A DNA stretch of 64,000 nucleotides from Leptolinea sp. UBA5203 (GCA_002412765.1 DHVR01000015.1:34578-98577); one strand, 5' to 3'; positions 1 to 8,032 are shown, counted from the first letter of the stretch. The notes: generated from the letters alone by a model not told the origin. Numbers and translations are program-made.

Positions 1-45
1 AGAGTACCTTTCGCCGAATATACCCAAAACAACCTTCCCGACCTG

Positions 46-54
46 TGATATAAT
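46..54 (+). promoter_or_regulatory. Extended -10 promoter of the FKBP gene
   Basis: TG-A-TATAAT is an extended -10 element (46-54). The matching -35 region around 26-31 is A/C-rich and poor, as is usual for extended -10 promoters. Transcription would start near 61, giving a leader of roughly 38 nt that contains the GGAG ribosome binding site about 8 nt before the ATG at 99. Confidence 0.45.
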
Positions 55-98
55 GCCTTCTGATTGATTTCAACCAATATTCTGAATGGAGAAATAGC

Positions 99-665
99 AT
101 GACAGAAAATGATACCCTGCAAATAGCAGATAATATGGTCGTCAGCATGGATTACACCTTAACGGTAGATAATGAAGTGATTGACACCACCGATAATTCC
201 GCCCCAATTCAATTTATTCAAGGTCATGGCAATGTTATTCCGGGCCTCGAACGGGAATTAGCCGGATTAAAAATTGGCGATAGCAAGATAATTCGTGTTC
301 AACCAGTCGACGCATATGGCGTTTTTAACCCAAATGCGTTTACAGAAGTCAGCAAGGATCAATTCCCTCCTGATTTTGAAATCCGTATCGGCGGAGAAAT
401 TCGGGTTAGAACGGTAGGTGGAAATTTCCTTACTGCCATCATCGATTCTGAAGAAGGCGATACCGTAAAGTTAAACCTGAATCACCCCCTGGCTGGCAAA
501 GAACTCCATTTCGATACCAAGATTGTCGGTGTAAGAGCTGCCACCGAACAAGAACTGGCCAAAGGCCATCTCGGCGGTGGATGTTCCGGCTGCTCCGGCG
601 GAGATTGTGGATCGGATGGAGATTGTGGTTCCGATAGTGAATGCGGTTCCGGCTGCTGTTCATAA
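99..665 (+). CDS. slyD: SlyD-type FKBP peptidyl-prolyl cis-trans isomerase with Cys-rich tail
   Basis: A cytosolic prolyl isomerase and folding helper of the SlyD group (188 aa). Residues about 13-40 and 125-148 form the split FKBP barrel; the GHGNVIPGLERELAG segment and the following IGD turn are the usual FKBP signature. The middle, about 70-120, is the insert-in-flap chaperone domain. The last 33 residues are Gly/Ser/Asp-rich with seven Cys, including a final CC pair, resembling the metal-binding tail of SlyD but built on Cys and acidic residues with only one His. In SlyD-type proteins this tail binds nickel and other metals; metal binding here is inferred. There is no signal peptide. The ATG is preceded by GGAG. 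The gene stands alone, with an inverted repeat downstream. Confidence 0.9.
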   Translation: MTENDTLQIADNMVVSMDYTLTVDNEVIDTTDNSAPIQFIQGHGNVIPGLERELAGLKIGDSKIIRVQPVDAYGVFNPNAFTEVSKDQFPPDFEIRIGGEIRVRTVGGNFLTAIIDSEEGDTVKLNLNHPLAGKELHFDTKIVGVRAATEQELAKGHLGGGCSGCSGGDCGSDGDCGSDSECGSGCCS

Positions 666-709
666 TATCTACAGTATGCTCAGCGCCATAAATCCATGTG
701 ATTAAAATC

Positions 710-741
710 AATGAGGAACACCCAACCAGGCGTTCCTCATT
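710..741. terminator. Inverted repeat behind slyD, terminator-like
   Basis: AATGAGGAAC (710-719) pairs with GTTCCTCATT (732-741) around a 12-nt loop. It lies between the plus-strand FKBP gene and the end of the minus-strand receiver gene. Neither side has a strong T-run (GATTTTAATC follows on the minus strand), so it may be a weak bidirectional terminator or an mRNA-end stabiliser. Confidence 0.4.
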
Positions 742-846
742 CTACCAATAACTTTCCAGGAAACCGAAGACACCAGTAATATTTCCTGCTCTCACCCAAT
801 CACAGATTTTACTTCCTACCTTACAAGATTAATAAGCAAAATCCAA

Positions 847-1278
847 TTATTCCAACACATACAAAGGCGACAATTCTGCCGTTTTTGTTTCTCGTAACCC
901 ATGATGGGTTTGTGCTTTGATAATCACATCCAATAATTCATTTCCCGAGAAACCCCTCAATAAAACATGATCTGCACCACAACTTTGTGATACCCTCGCC
1001 AGCCGAACGGTATCAACTACGGATAAACAATATGTATTCTGATATGCCAGTTTTATCCTTGGAATCAAGGTGGTTATTCCGGCTTCATCAGAAAGCATAT
1101 CTAGAAGAACCAGATCGATTTCTTTACTCGCAATCATCTTGATCGCCTGCTGCGGGTCTTCAATGCGATTGATCTCTTTGATCATTTGCATACCGGACAA
1201 GAGTGAGATCAACGCATCACTCAATCGATCTGGTTTGGCAAATACTAGTACCGATAAGGGTTTTCCTGTGCTATACAT
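847..1278 (-). CDS. Stand-alone response-regulator receiver-like protein
   Basis: A 143-aa protein that reads as one CheY-like receiver domain with no output domain. A beta-1 strand (SVLVFAKPDR) is followed by the phospho-acceptor region IDLVLLDML, where the Asp in LLDM is the likely phosphorylation site. The late CGADHVLLRGFS segment sits where receivers carry the conserved Lys-Pro; here it reads LRG rather than KP, so the switch residues are not canonical. The acidic pair after beta-1 is also weak (AKPDRL instead of DD). It could be a degenerate receiver or a pseudo-receiver. It has no histidine kinase neighbour and is divergent from the desaturase-like gene. The ATG at 1278 has GAGG about 11 nt upstream. 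Confidence 0.6.
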   Translation of the reverse strand: MYSTGKPLSVLVFAKPDRLSDALISLLSGMQMIKEINRIEDPQQAIKMIASKEIDLVLLDMLSDEAGITTLIPRIKLAYQNTYCLSVVDTVRLARVSQSCGADHVLLRGFSGNELLDVIIKAQTHHGLRETKTAELSPLYVLE

Positions 1279-1529
1279 TCGTTGCTAGTCCTCACTCTAA
1301 ACTCAAATCTTGATTTTATTATTGCCTACTTGCCTGGTCCAGACAACGTCCATAATCCCTGATTTCAACCAAGTAATTATGGCCGAAATTAAAACAGGTA
1401 ATAATACCTGATTTATAAAATGACAAGACTCAATGAACTGGAAGCAGGCATAAAGATCAAGGAAGGTTTGATTCGATAACTTTTCGAGACCGCACAACCA
1501 CGATACAATACAGGAACGGAGAATTCTGC

Positions 1530-2891
1530 ATGCAAAAGAAAGTAATCATCATCGGGGGTGGATTAGCTGGCTTGAGTGCGGCATGTTTGGCTGTCCAACA
1601 CGGATATCGGGTCGATTTGTATGATGATAATTCCAGTCTGGGTGGTGATTCCCGCTCCACTACAGTGCAAGGATTCCAGTTTGATCGTCATCCAAAGCTC
1701 TTCCCGGCACCTTATTTATTGGACCCATTGATCAAATCCGCATCTAGCTCTACCCCCATATCCAGTCAATTTCAGACTGTCAGCCCAGCCACACAGCTAT
1801 TGTTTGCCGATGGCAAGCGCATGCAATTTGTAGCCGAACAGGATGCGCGAAACTCAGCTCAAGAAAGTGGCATTCTCACCCTGAAAGCCGAGAGCGCCTT
1901 CCAAAAACTGGACAACGTCTTGCAGGAGATTATTGAACGTTCCTCCGGCAGAAAGAAAAACCTCTGGCAGAAGATAATCCCAACGCGTTCCATGAATCTT
2001 CTACAACCCCTGGCTCCGTTTTTGCAGCAGCTAAGCACGGACCCCTATCTTCAACAAAGTCTGCTCACGCTATCAGCTCTGACTGGTACGCCAATTCCTG
2101 ATTTGCAAGTGAGGGATTTGTTTTTGCCGGCATTAATTCGAAAATCCGGGTTATTTTTCCCCATACAAGGCTGGGATGCAATCATCAATCGATTGCAGGA
2201 TTACTTGGTGGAAGCAGGGGTAAAATTTTTTTTACAAACCAAAGTACTTGACATATTTCCCCCGCAAAAAAACATCGTTGGAATCCGCCTGGCCGACCAA
2301 TCCCAGCAATGGGCAGATGAAATTCTCAACACCACAAATTCCCTGGTGCCTGAGGAAATGCGGTTTTCTACCACACAACCCATGATAATATTTCATTTGG
2401 GCCTCAAGAATGGTAGCGGTCTGGAAACTTTTTCTTATCACAATATTATAATGATCAACGGCAATTTAAAAACTTGGAATTCAAACAAAAACTTTTCCCC
2501 CGCCTGGCTGCCGGACTATCTCTATGTGTATCACTCAACCAGTGAAAATCCAAAGCATGTACCAGAGGGACGGGGTCTGATCTCCTTAAAAATTCCCCTG
2601 CCCTCAACACCCATCCAGATGCGCGAAAAAGAAATGCTTCGGCTGAATGTTCTTAACCTGCTTGAGCGGAGCTATTTGCCCGGTTTAAAACAAAATATTG
2701 AAATGGAATCAACGGAAATCATTGATCCGGTTAATTCGCATCACAAAATAAATCCAAATAATCCGGCTCCATTTCTCACCCCAGGAACTTCCAGGGTGAT
2801 TCATTTGCATCAATATTATGGCAACCGCAGACCTTCCATTCCGGCCATGCTTTTTGCTGTTCAGCGCTGGATAGAATCCACTCGGTCTTGA
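1530..2891 (+). CDS. FAD-dependent desaturase/amine-oxidase-like oxidoreductase
   Basis: A 453-aa flavoprotein of the phytoene-desaturase / HpnE / protoporphyrinogen-oxidase superfamily. The N-terminus shows the dinucleotide-binding fold: VIIIGGGLAGLSAACLA (GxGxxG) followed about 20 residues on by an acidic residue (YDDN) and SLGGDSRS, matching the GG-doublet motif of this family. The body is divergent. The C-terminal region (HLHQYYGNRRPSIPAMLFAV) sits where the family closes the FAD site. The substrate cannot be read from sequence. UbiA prenyltransferase and Rieske oxygenase genes downstream suggest an isoprenoid substrate. The start is supported by GGAG eight nt before the ATG, and a TACAAT -10-like element lies at 1504-1509. 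Confidence 0.75.
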   Translation: MQKKVIIIGGGLAGLSAACLAVQHGYRVDLYDDNSSLGGDSRSTTVQGFQFDRHPKLFPAPYLLDPLIKSASSSTPISSQFQTVSPATQLLFADGKRMQFVAEQDARNSAQESGILTLKAESAFQKLDNVLQEIIERSSGRKKNLWQKIIPTRSMNLLQPLAPFLQQLSTDPYLQQSLLTLSALTGTPIPDLQVRDLFLPALIRKSGLFFPIQGWDAIINRLQDYLVEAGVKFFLQTKVLDIFPPQKNIVGIRLADQSQQWADEILNTTNSLVPEEMRFSTTQPMIIFHLGLKNGSGLETFSYHNIIMINGNLKTWNSNKNFSPAWLPDYLYVYHSTSENPKHVPEGRGLISLKIPLPSTPIQMREKEMLRLNVLNLLERSYLPGLKQNIEMESTEIIDPVNSHHKINPNNPAPFLTPGTSRVIHLHQYYGNRRPSIPAMLFAVQRWIESTRS

Positions 2892-2898
2892 TCCCGAA

Positions 2899-3105
2899 TC
2901 ATGCTGATTTTTGAATCAACTGACCCGTACCATCCATACGTGGCATCTCTTCAATTAATTTGACAATAGCCTCGCCTTGGACAGCAGCAATCTTCTGATC
3001 CTGTTTCATCACGGCCGAAGCTAAAGCCAGTTGAACATTTTGTTGAGCTTGCCAGGCATCCAATAAGCCATTCTGCGTTTGTACCGGATCTACACCATCC
3101 ATCAT
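2899..3105 (-). CDS. YjfB-like small protein (putative motility family)
   Basis: A 68-aa protein resembling the short YjfB family annotated as putative motility proteins. It has a helical centre, AWQAQQNVQLALASAVMKQD, then a Q/E-rich helix, and a short C-terminal tail ending DGTGQLIQKSA, which resembles the GxxLDxxA tail of the family. No signal peptide or membrane segment is present. A GAGGTGA ribosome binding site lies directly in front of two tandem ATGs at 3105 and 3102; the second gives better spacing. The gene ends 8 nt from the convergent desaturase-like gene. Apart from this family name nothing in the window concerns flagella or pili. Confidence 0.5.
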   Translation of the reverse strand: MMDGVDPVQTQNGLLDAWQAQQNVQLALASAVMKQDQKIAAVQGEAIVKLIEEMPRMDGTGQLIQKSA

Positions 3106-3283
3106 TCACCTCATAAGCTGAAGTAATAAAAATATTTCTAATTTTGTTATCGACATATTCTCCAATTTCATGAGCTCGACAGAGGTCTTGGCTCGAAAAA
3201 AACCTACCCCGCCTGACCATTTGTTTTCACACTAAATTTGATACAATAAATCAGATGAAAATAATCCCGAATGAGGTTTTCTG

Positions 3284-4180
3284 ATGCGGAAAATACTGGA
3301 AAAAATTCTTCCCAAATCCTGGCTGCCTTATCTCTTACACTTACGGCCCGCCGCCTGGAGTATCGTCATCGCGCATATGAGTGTAGGTTTTATTATTGCT
3401 CTTGGCTATAAAGCGGCTTTCATGCACTGGCGTCAATGGCTGCTGGCTGCGATTACCTGGGGAATTTTTGGTAACGGCGGCACATTAGCCATCAATAGTG
3501 CCTACGACAAAGATGAGGGCGATATTGGTTATTTGAATAATCCCCCGCCTGTCCCGGCGCATCTTGCTCGTTTTTCACTCATTTTTTTGGCCATCGGAGC
3601 CCTTATCTCCGTTTCTTTGGGATGGACCTATCTGCTGCTGTATGGCATCTGCGTCTTGCTCTCCATCCTTTACTCGGTTCCCCCTTTCCGCTTGAAAGCC
3701 CGTGCAGGATTGGACGTTCTCATTAATAGCACCGGTTTTGGAGGATTAACTATTCTGGCTGGATGGGTTGCCTCCGGACGACCGTTGGAATCTCCCATGA
3801 TTATTTTATTCTTCGCTTTCTTTTTCCTATTCTTGGGTTTTTATCCCCTGACCCAGATCTATCAATTTGATGAGGACACCCGTAGAGGAGACTTTACACT
3901 GGCCATCGCTCTTGGAAAAAAGCGTGCCCTGGGTTTGGCAATCTTAAGTGTCATTATCACTTTCTCATTAATTGGCATTGAAGTGTTTACCCACTTCCTG
4001 ACGCTGCGTTCTTTAGGATTCCTGGTAGCTTTAAGTGCCTGGTTGTTATTGTTAATCCCCTGGATAAAACAGCATGCCCTCTGGAATACCGCCAAGGAAC
4101 AACAAGGATTTTATAATGCGCTGACAGCCTGGGCATTAACCGATCTGGCCGTTATTTTCAGTATGACGCAATTGATTTAA
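3284..4180 (+). CDS. UbiA-family prenyltransferase (membrane)
   Basis: An integral-membrane aromatic or alcohol prenyltransferase of 298 aa with about eight to nine hydrophobic helices. The two Asp-rich Mg-diphosphate motifs are visible: NSAYDKDEGD near residues 75-84 (form NxxxDxxxD) and YQFDEDTRRGD near residues 196-206 (DxDxxxxD). Family members attach polyprenyl chains to quinone rings, haem, chlorophyllide, geranylgeranylglycerol phosphate or sugar phosphates; which one applies here cannot be told. A TACAAT element at 3242-3247 and GAGG before the ATG support the start. It converges with the Rieske oxygenase gene at a shared bidirectional terminator, and lies next to an FAD desaturase-like gene, suggesting isoprenoid modification. 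Confidence 0.85.
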   Translation: MRKILEKILPKSWLPYLLHLRPAAWSIVIAHMSVGFIIALGYKAAFMHWRQWLLAAITWGIFGNGGTLAINSAYDKDEGDIGYLNNPPPVPAHLARFSLIFLAIGALISVSLGWTYLLLYGICVLLSILYSVPPFRLKARAGLDVLINSTGFGGLTILAGWVASGRPLESPMIILFFAFFFLFLGFYPLTQIYQFDEDTRRGDFTLAIALGKKRALGLAILSVIITFSLIGIEVFTHFLTLRSLGFLVALSAWLLLLIPWIKQHALWNTAKEQQGFYNALTAWALTDLAVIFSMTQLI

Positions 4181-4196
4181 TAAGCATATCCCAAAA

Positions 4197-4232
4197 AAAA
4201 TCCGATTATCCTCAAATGGATAATCGGATTTT
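4197..4232. terminator. Bidirectional terminator between UbiA and Rieske genes
   Basis: AAAATCCGATTATCC (4197-4211) pairs perfectly with GGATAATCGGATTTT (4218-4232) around a six-base loop, with an A-run on one side and a T-run on the other. It serves the convergent genes ending at 4180 (+) and 4247 (-). Confidence 0.85.
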
Positions 4233-4246
4233 CCTTTAAATCATGA

Positions 4247-5218
4247 TTAGGATGGCTCCATAAGGTCTTTGCGCATCTGGCGATATGCCACAATGGCGCG
4301 ATCCCCCTGCAGCAGAATATCACCATCCTTCAGGCTGCTGGCAGAGGGTAGAATACGGGTCACGATACGCCGATCCTGATTGGCAATCACCTGGCTGCCA
4401 ATTTTTCCAGACCAATTATACAATTGCTTGACAATGGGCAGGCGCGTCATGCGTTGATAGAACCTACCATAAAATATACTGTTATCCTCATCCACCGGAA
4501 CGAAAGCCGCAGAGACACGAATCTCATCACTGATCCAGTTGTGCCACAGATTGGGGAACTGAAACTGCAGGGATGGATGCCTTTCAGGCTGCGCCATCTC
4601 ACTGCCTCTTCGAGCCGGGCTGCCATCTTCCATACGATTGTATACCCAGATATTAATACGCTGATTTTCCACTGACACCACAGGGCCGTCCACAACTTTC
4701 TTGCCGCTTCGCCCAATCGTCGTGGCATGCACAAAGGGTAAATGCATCACATCCAATTGGTTCTCTGCCATGCGGGAATAATGGATTGGCCAGGGCTGCT
4801 GAAAAGAAATATAGGAAAAATCATCCGTTAGTGCTTCGAAAAATTCTGGCTGGGAAGTTGGCTGTGAGCCAGCTTCATCAAACCAGATCCAGATCAACCC
4901 AGCCTGTTCATGAGTTGGATAGGTTTGGGCATGCAAAGCACGGGGGATCTTCCCAGCCGTACCCAAAGCAGGAACAGCCGTGCACTCCCCATTCCCGGCA
5001 AATTGAAGCCCATGAAAAGCACAGGTAATGCAATTTCCCTCATGGGAGGCCTGGGATAAACTTGCTCCCATGTGAGGACAGCGATCCCCCATCACATTCA
5101 CTTTCCCGGAAGATTCCCGCCAGGCGATCAGATTCTTGCCTAGCCGCTTCATGCTTACCACACGATTTTTCATTACTTCATTGGATTCCAGAATCACATA
5201 CCATTGGCGATTCACCAT
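4247..5218 (-). CDS. Rieske non-haem iron oxygenase (PaO / vanillate-demethylase type)
   Basis: The oxygenase component of a Rieske-type monooxygenase, 323 aa. The [2Fe-2S] ligands are C47-P-H49 and C66-A-F-H69. The mononuclear iron site is DVMHLPFVH, with D156, H159 and H164 as likely ligands. The layout matches pheophorbide-a-oxygenase-like or aromatic O-demethylase-like enzymes, which need a separate reductase; none is encoded nearby. The open frame runs upstream into the photolyase gene, but the ATG at 5218 is preceded by GGAGAAGG at ideal spacing, so the 37 earlier codons are rejected. It starts 14 nt after the photolyase stop and is probably cotranscribed with it. The substrate is unknown; the neighbourhood suggests a prenylated ring or pigment. 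Confidence 0.85.
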   Translation of the reverse strand: MVNRQWYVILESNEVMKNRVVSMKRLGKNLIAWRESSGKVNVMGDRCPHMGASLSQASHEGNCITCAFHGLQFAGNGECTAVPALGTAGKIPRALHAQTYPTHEQAGLIWIWFDEAGSQPTSQPEFFEALTDDFSYISFQQPWPIHYSRMAENQLDVMHLPFVHATTIGRSGKKVVDGPVVSVENQRINIWVYNRMEDGSPARRGSEMAQPERHPSLQFQFPNLWHNWISDEIRVSAAFVPVDEDNSIFYGRFYQRMTRLPIVKQLYNWSGKIGSQVIANQDRRIVTRILPSASSLKDGDILLQGDRAIVAYRQMRKDLMEPS

Positions 5219-5232
5219 TTGCCTTCTCCAGT

Positions 5233-6624
5233 TTAGTTTTTCTTGCGGGTACGAAATAATTCCAAAGCCCGGAAACGGGCGGCGGCATGGTCCACAATGG
5301 GACCCGGATAGTCTTTCTTCACTCGGCAATGATAATAGCTTTGATCTTGCTCATTCATCGTCCAGGGTTCGTGGATAAAAGCATCCGGCACCTGTCGTAA
5401 TTCCGGCACCCAGGTGCGGATATAGCTGCCCTGTGGATCAAACTTCTTGCTTTGGGTGACCGGGTTGAAGATGCGAAAGAAGGGAGCGGCATCCGTTCCG
5501 ATCCCTGCTACCCACTGCCAGTTGCCGTGGTTTGCAGCCGGGTCGCCATCCAATAGATGTTCCATAAAAAACTTTTCGCCCAAATGCCACCAGATGAACA
5601 AATCTTTGGCCAGAAAAGATGCCACGACCATGCGTGCCCGCCCCGGCATCCATCCGGTTTGGACTAATTGACGCATGGCGGCGTCCACCATGGGGTAGCC
5701 TGTCTGCCCTTGCTGCCAGGCGAGTAAACCCTGCTTGTCATCCAGCCAGCCAATTTCACTGCCATCCCGATTTTTTAAGCGGTCTTGATCGGTTTGATAG
5801 GATTGCATCAAATGATTAAAAAACTCACGCCAAATTAATTCATCCCGCCAGCTTTCTCGGCCCGATTTTTCAGCTTGCGCCGGTTCAGCCGCGATTAATT
5901 GGTTGACTTCATGCAGAGCCTGCCCAGGGGAAAGTAAACCAAAACGAAAAAAATGGGAACAATGGGAAGTCTCATCCAAATCCACTCGATTTCGTAACAC
6001 CCCATACTCCTGACTGGATTTCCGTAAATATTGAGTCAGAGTTTGCTTTGCCTGCTGGCTGGTGAAGGGAAGGATCGGCTCGATCAGCGGCGGCATTTTT
6101 GGAAAAGATAGGCTGCATGGTGGTGTGGAAAGGATAGGCATTTCCTTCTGGTAAGGGATTAGTTCAGGCACAGCAAGATCCAGCCATCGGTTCCGATAGG
6201 CACTGTATTTTTGGTAAGCACTGCCGTCAGGCTTTTGTACATCTTGTGCTTCATGAAGGGTGATCCCATTGACCTGAATGAGAGGGATGATCGATTTCAG
6301 GTCATCCATTCCTTTTTTTGAAAATGGAGTCACATCCTTCTCCGTGACTACCTGATAAATTTCAACTTTTTGAAGCAGTTCTTGAAATACCTGCTGCGGA
6401 TTTCCATAGGCCGTCATTAAGGTGTAGCCTGCACTGGAGAGCTCTTCTTCCAGGCCAGCAACCGCTTGCAATAGAAATCGGCCGCGGAAGGTCTCTGGGC
6501 GCAGGATTTCTGGATCGTAAATATAAAGGGGTAATACAGGGCAGGCAAAATCAATTGCCCTTTGCAGGACAGGATTATCCTCTAAGCGCAGGACTCGCTT
6601 CAACCACCAAACCACTATTTTCAT
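5233..6624 (-). CDS. phr: Deoxyribodipyrimidine photolyase (class I)
   Basis: A light-driven DNA repair flavoenzyme of 463 aa that reverses cyclobutane pyrimidine dimers. The N-terminal alpha/beta domain (about 1-130) starts WWLKRVLRLEDNP, the region of the antenna-chromophore domain. The C-terminal helical FAD domain carries the family hallmarks WREFFNHLM, GYPMVDAAMRQL, WMPGRARMVVASFL, and the block from GDPAANHGNWQWVAG to FNPVTQSKKFDP. The Trp residues of the electron-transfer chain appear preserved. The ATG at 6624 has AAGGA nine nt upstream. It forms a two-gene unit with the Rieske oxygenase. A 6-4 photolyase or cryptochrome is less likely given the standard C-terminus. Confidence 0.92.
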   Translation of the reverse strand: MKIVVWWLKRVLRLEDNPVLQRAIDFACPVLPLYIYDPEILRPETFRGRFLLQAVAGLEEELSSAGYTLMTAYGNPQQVFQELLQKVEIYQVVTEKDVTPFSKKGMDDLKSIIPLIQVNGITLHEAQDVQKPDGSAYQKYSAYRNRWLDLAVPELIPYQKEMPILSTPPCSLSFPKMPPLIEPILPFTSQQAKQTLTQYLRKSSQEYGVLRNRVDLDETSHCSHFFRFGLLSPGQALHEVNQLIAAEPAQAEKSGRESWRDELIWREFFNHLMQSYQTDQDRLKNRDGSEIGWLDDKQGLLAWQQGQTGYPMVDAAMRQLVQTGWMPGRARMVVASFLAKDLFIWWHLGEKFFMEHLLDGDPAANHGNWQWVAGIGTDAAPFFRIFNPVTQSKKFDPQGSYIRTWVPELRQVPDAFIHEPWTMNEQDQSYYHCRVKKDYPGPIVDHAAARFRALELFRTRKKN

Positions 6625-6651
6625 AGGACAAATTCCTTATCTGTTTAATAC

Positions 6652-6657
6652 TATAAT
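6652..6657 (+). promoter_or_regulatory. -10 box upstream of pfkA
   Basis: TATAAT at 6652-6657 lies 38 nt before the pfkA ATG. The -35 region (CAAATT, 17 nt upstream) is poor, so this is a tentative promoter in the intergenic region shared with the divergent photolyase gene. Confidence 0.4.
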
Positions 6658-6695
6658 ACATCTATCAATTCAATAGGGATTTCAGGAGTATAACA

Positions 6696-7778
6696 ATGAA
6701 ACGAATTGCAATTCTTACTGGTGGTGGGGATGCTCCCGGGTTAAATGCGGCCTTAAGGGCGGCAGTTAAAACAGCCATTAATGATTATCATCTTGAAGTC
6801 CTCGGGGTTCGCAATGGATTTGATGGTTTCCTGCAGGAGAATGGCATAATCCCGTTGGATAATGCCGCTGTACGCGGTATTTTACCTCGTGGAGGAACCA
6901 TTTTGGGTACTGCAAATCGCGGGAATCCTTTTGCTTATAATGTCGAGAAAGATGGACAAACCATCACCATCGATCGCTCCCAGGAAACGATTGATAACAT
7001 CCAAAAGCTGGGGATTGACGCATTGGTCCTGATCGGCGGCGACGGCACCTTACGCATTGGCAGAGAATTATGGGATCTTGGCATCCCCGTGGTAGGTATT
7101 CCCAAAACCATCGATAATGATATCAATCATACCGATTTTACTTTTGGCTTTGATACAGCGGTCAATGTGGCCGTGGATGCTTTTGACCGGCTGCACACCA
7201 CGGCTGAATCCCATCACCGGGTCATGCTATTGGAATTGATGGGCAGGGATGCTGGTTTCATTTCTCTGTATGCCGGTCTGGCTGGCGGCGCTGATGTCAT
7301 CCTGATCCCTGAAATTCCATTCCATTACGAGGCCATCTTCCAGAAAGTGGAACAGCGGGTTGCCGCTGGGACGCATTTCTCTATCATCGCAGTCTCGGAA
7401 GGAGCCTTTCCTGCCGGTGGTGAAAAATCCTATTGGATGCCAGGCGACCAGATCTATGCTGGGCGCTTAGGCGGCATTTCGGAACAGATTATGGTTACTT
7501 TAATGAAACAGTCCAAACTGGAAGTGCGAACCACTGTCCTCGGTCACCTGCAGCGAGGAGGAACCCCCACCGCTTTTGACCGTTGGCTGGCTACGCGCTT
7601 TGGTTCTGCAGCTATCAATCTGCTGGCCAACCGCCAATTCGGTCGAATGGTGGCCCTGCACGGGAACAAAATCAGCCATGTAGCTCTGACAGACGCTCTG
7701 GAAATTCCCAAAAGGGTGGATATCCATGGGGATACGGTCAATAGTGCCCGTTCAGTTGGTATTTCCATGGGCGAATAA
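6696..7778 (+). CDS. pfkA: 6-phosphofructokinase (PfkA family, Gly/Lys signature)
   Basis: Glycolytic phosphorylation of fructose 6-phosphate, 360 aa. GGGDAPGLNAALR near the N-terminus and LIGGDGT at 112-118 form the phosphoryl-donor site. PKTIDNDI at 136-143 contains the catalytic Asp. LELMGRDAGF and the GHLQRGGTPTAFDR block are substrate-binding signatures. The diagnostic pair is mixed: Gly117 in GGDG, as in ATP enzymes, with Lys137 in PKTIDND, as in pyrophosphate enzymes. That Gly/Lys combination is known from actinobacterial ATP-dependent members, so ATP is the likelier donor. CAGGAG precedes the ATG and a bidirectional terminator follows the stop directly. It is monocistronic. Confidence 0.93.
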   Translation: MKRIAILTGGGDAPGLNAALRAAVKTAINDYHLEVLGVRNGFDGFLQENGIIPLDNAAVRGILPRGGTILGTANRGNPFAYNVEKDGQTITIDRSQETIDNIQKLGIDALVLIGGDGTLRIGRELWDLGIPVVGIPKTIDNDINHTDFTFGFDTAVNVAVDAFDRLHTTAESHHRVMLLELMGRDAGFISLYAGLAGGADVILIPEIPFHYEAIFQKVEQRVAAGTHFSIIAVSEGAFPAGGEKSYWMPGDQIYAGRLGGISEQIMVTLMKQSKLEVRTTVLGHLQRGGTPTAFDRWLATRFGSAAINLLANRQFGRMVALHGNKISHVALTDALEIPKRVDIHGDTVNSARSVGISMGE

Positions 7779-7810
7779 AAAATCAACGCCTCTCGGCGTT
7801 GATTTTTTAT
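7779..7810. terminator. Bidirectional terminator behind pfkA
   Basis: AAAATCAACGCC (7779-7790) pairs with GGCGTTGATTTT (7795-7806) around TCTC, flanked by A- and T-runs. It ends pfkA and would also end the minus-strand transcript that starts near 7941. Confidence 0.9.
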
Positions 7811-7819
7811 TCTTTGTAG

Positions 7820-7865
7820 GCTGCGGCATCCTTACTTAAAAAACAAACAGGAGGGATGCCGCAGC
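7820..7865. repeat. 12-bp perfect inverted repeat overlapping the micro-ORF
   Basis: GCTGCGGCATCC (7820-7831) and GGATGCCGCAGC (7854-7865) are perfect inverted copies separated by 22 nt. One arm is inside the 17-codon ORF on the minus strand and the other lies just behind its stop, so the RNA would fold the 3' half of the ORF into a hairpin. Confidence 0.7.
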
Positions 7866-7889
7866 GCTACGTTCATAACTAAAATCCAT
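7836..7889 (-). CDS. Possible 17-aa micropeptide with perfect Shine-Dalgarno
   Basis: Minus-strand ATG at 7889 opens a 17-codon frame (MDFSYERSAAASLLFVF) ending in TAA at 7836-7838. AGGAGGTGAT, an almost complete complement of the 16S 3' end, lies about 5 nt upstream of the ATG. A consensus promoter sits at 7948-7976, and transcription would stop at the terminator 7779-7810, giving an RNA of about 160 nt. The second half of the peptide is hydrophobic. No family is recognised. It may be a small protein, a leader-like peptide or a dual-function small RNA. The spacer being non-coding remains possible; the combination of promoter, ribosome binding site, ORF and terminator is the argument. Confidence 0.35.
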   Translation of the reverse strand: MDFSYERSAAASLLFVF

Positions 7890-7947
7890 TGGCATCACCT
7901 CCTTTTTTGTTAAAATTACATCTTCGTTTTTTCTTACTACTTTTCAT

Positions 7948-7976
7948 AGTATGACTCATTCGATAATCATCGTCAA
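7948..7976 (-). promoter_or_regulatory. Consensus promoter of the micro-ORF unit
   Basis: Read on the minus strand: TTGACG (7976-7971), a 17-nt spacer, then CATACT (7953-7948). Predicted start near 7941, about 50 nt before the ATG at 7889. Confidence 0.55.
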
Positions 7977-8032
7977 GTAGCTGGCTTGAAATTAACGGAA
8001 TATTAACCAAACTGTAATAATTTCCAAATAAC

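Noticed and set aside
5219..5329. Longer Rieske oxygenase start at 5329.
   Set aside because: It lies inside the photolyase gene, adds Pro/Gly/Arg-rich sequence, and the ATG at 5218 has a strong ribosome binding site.
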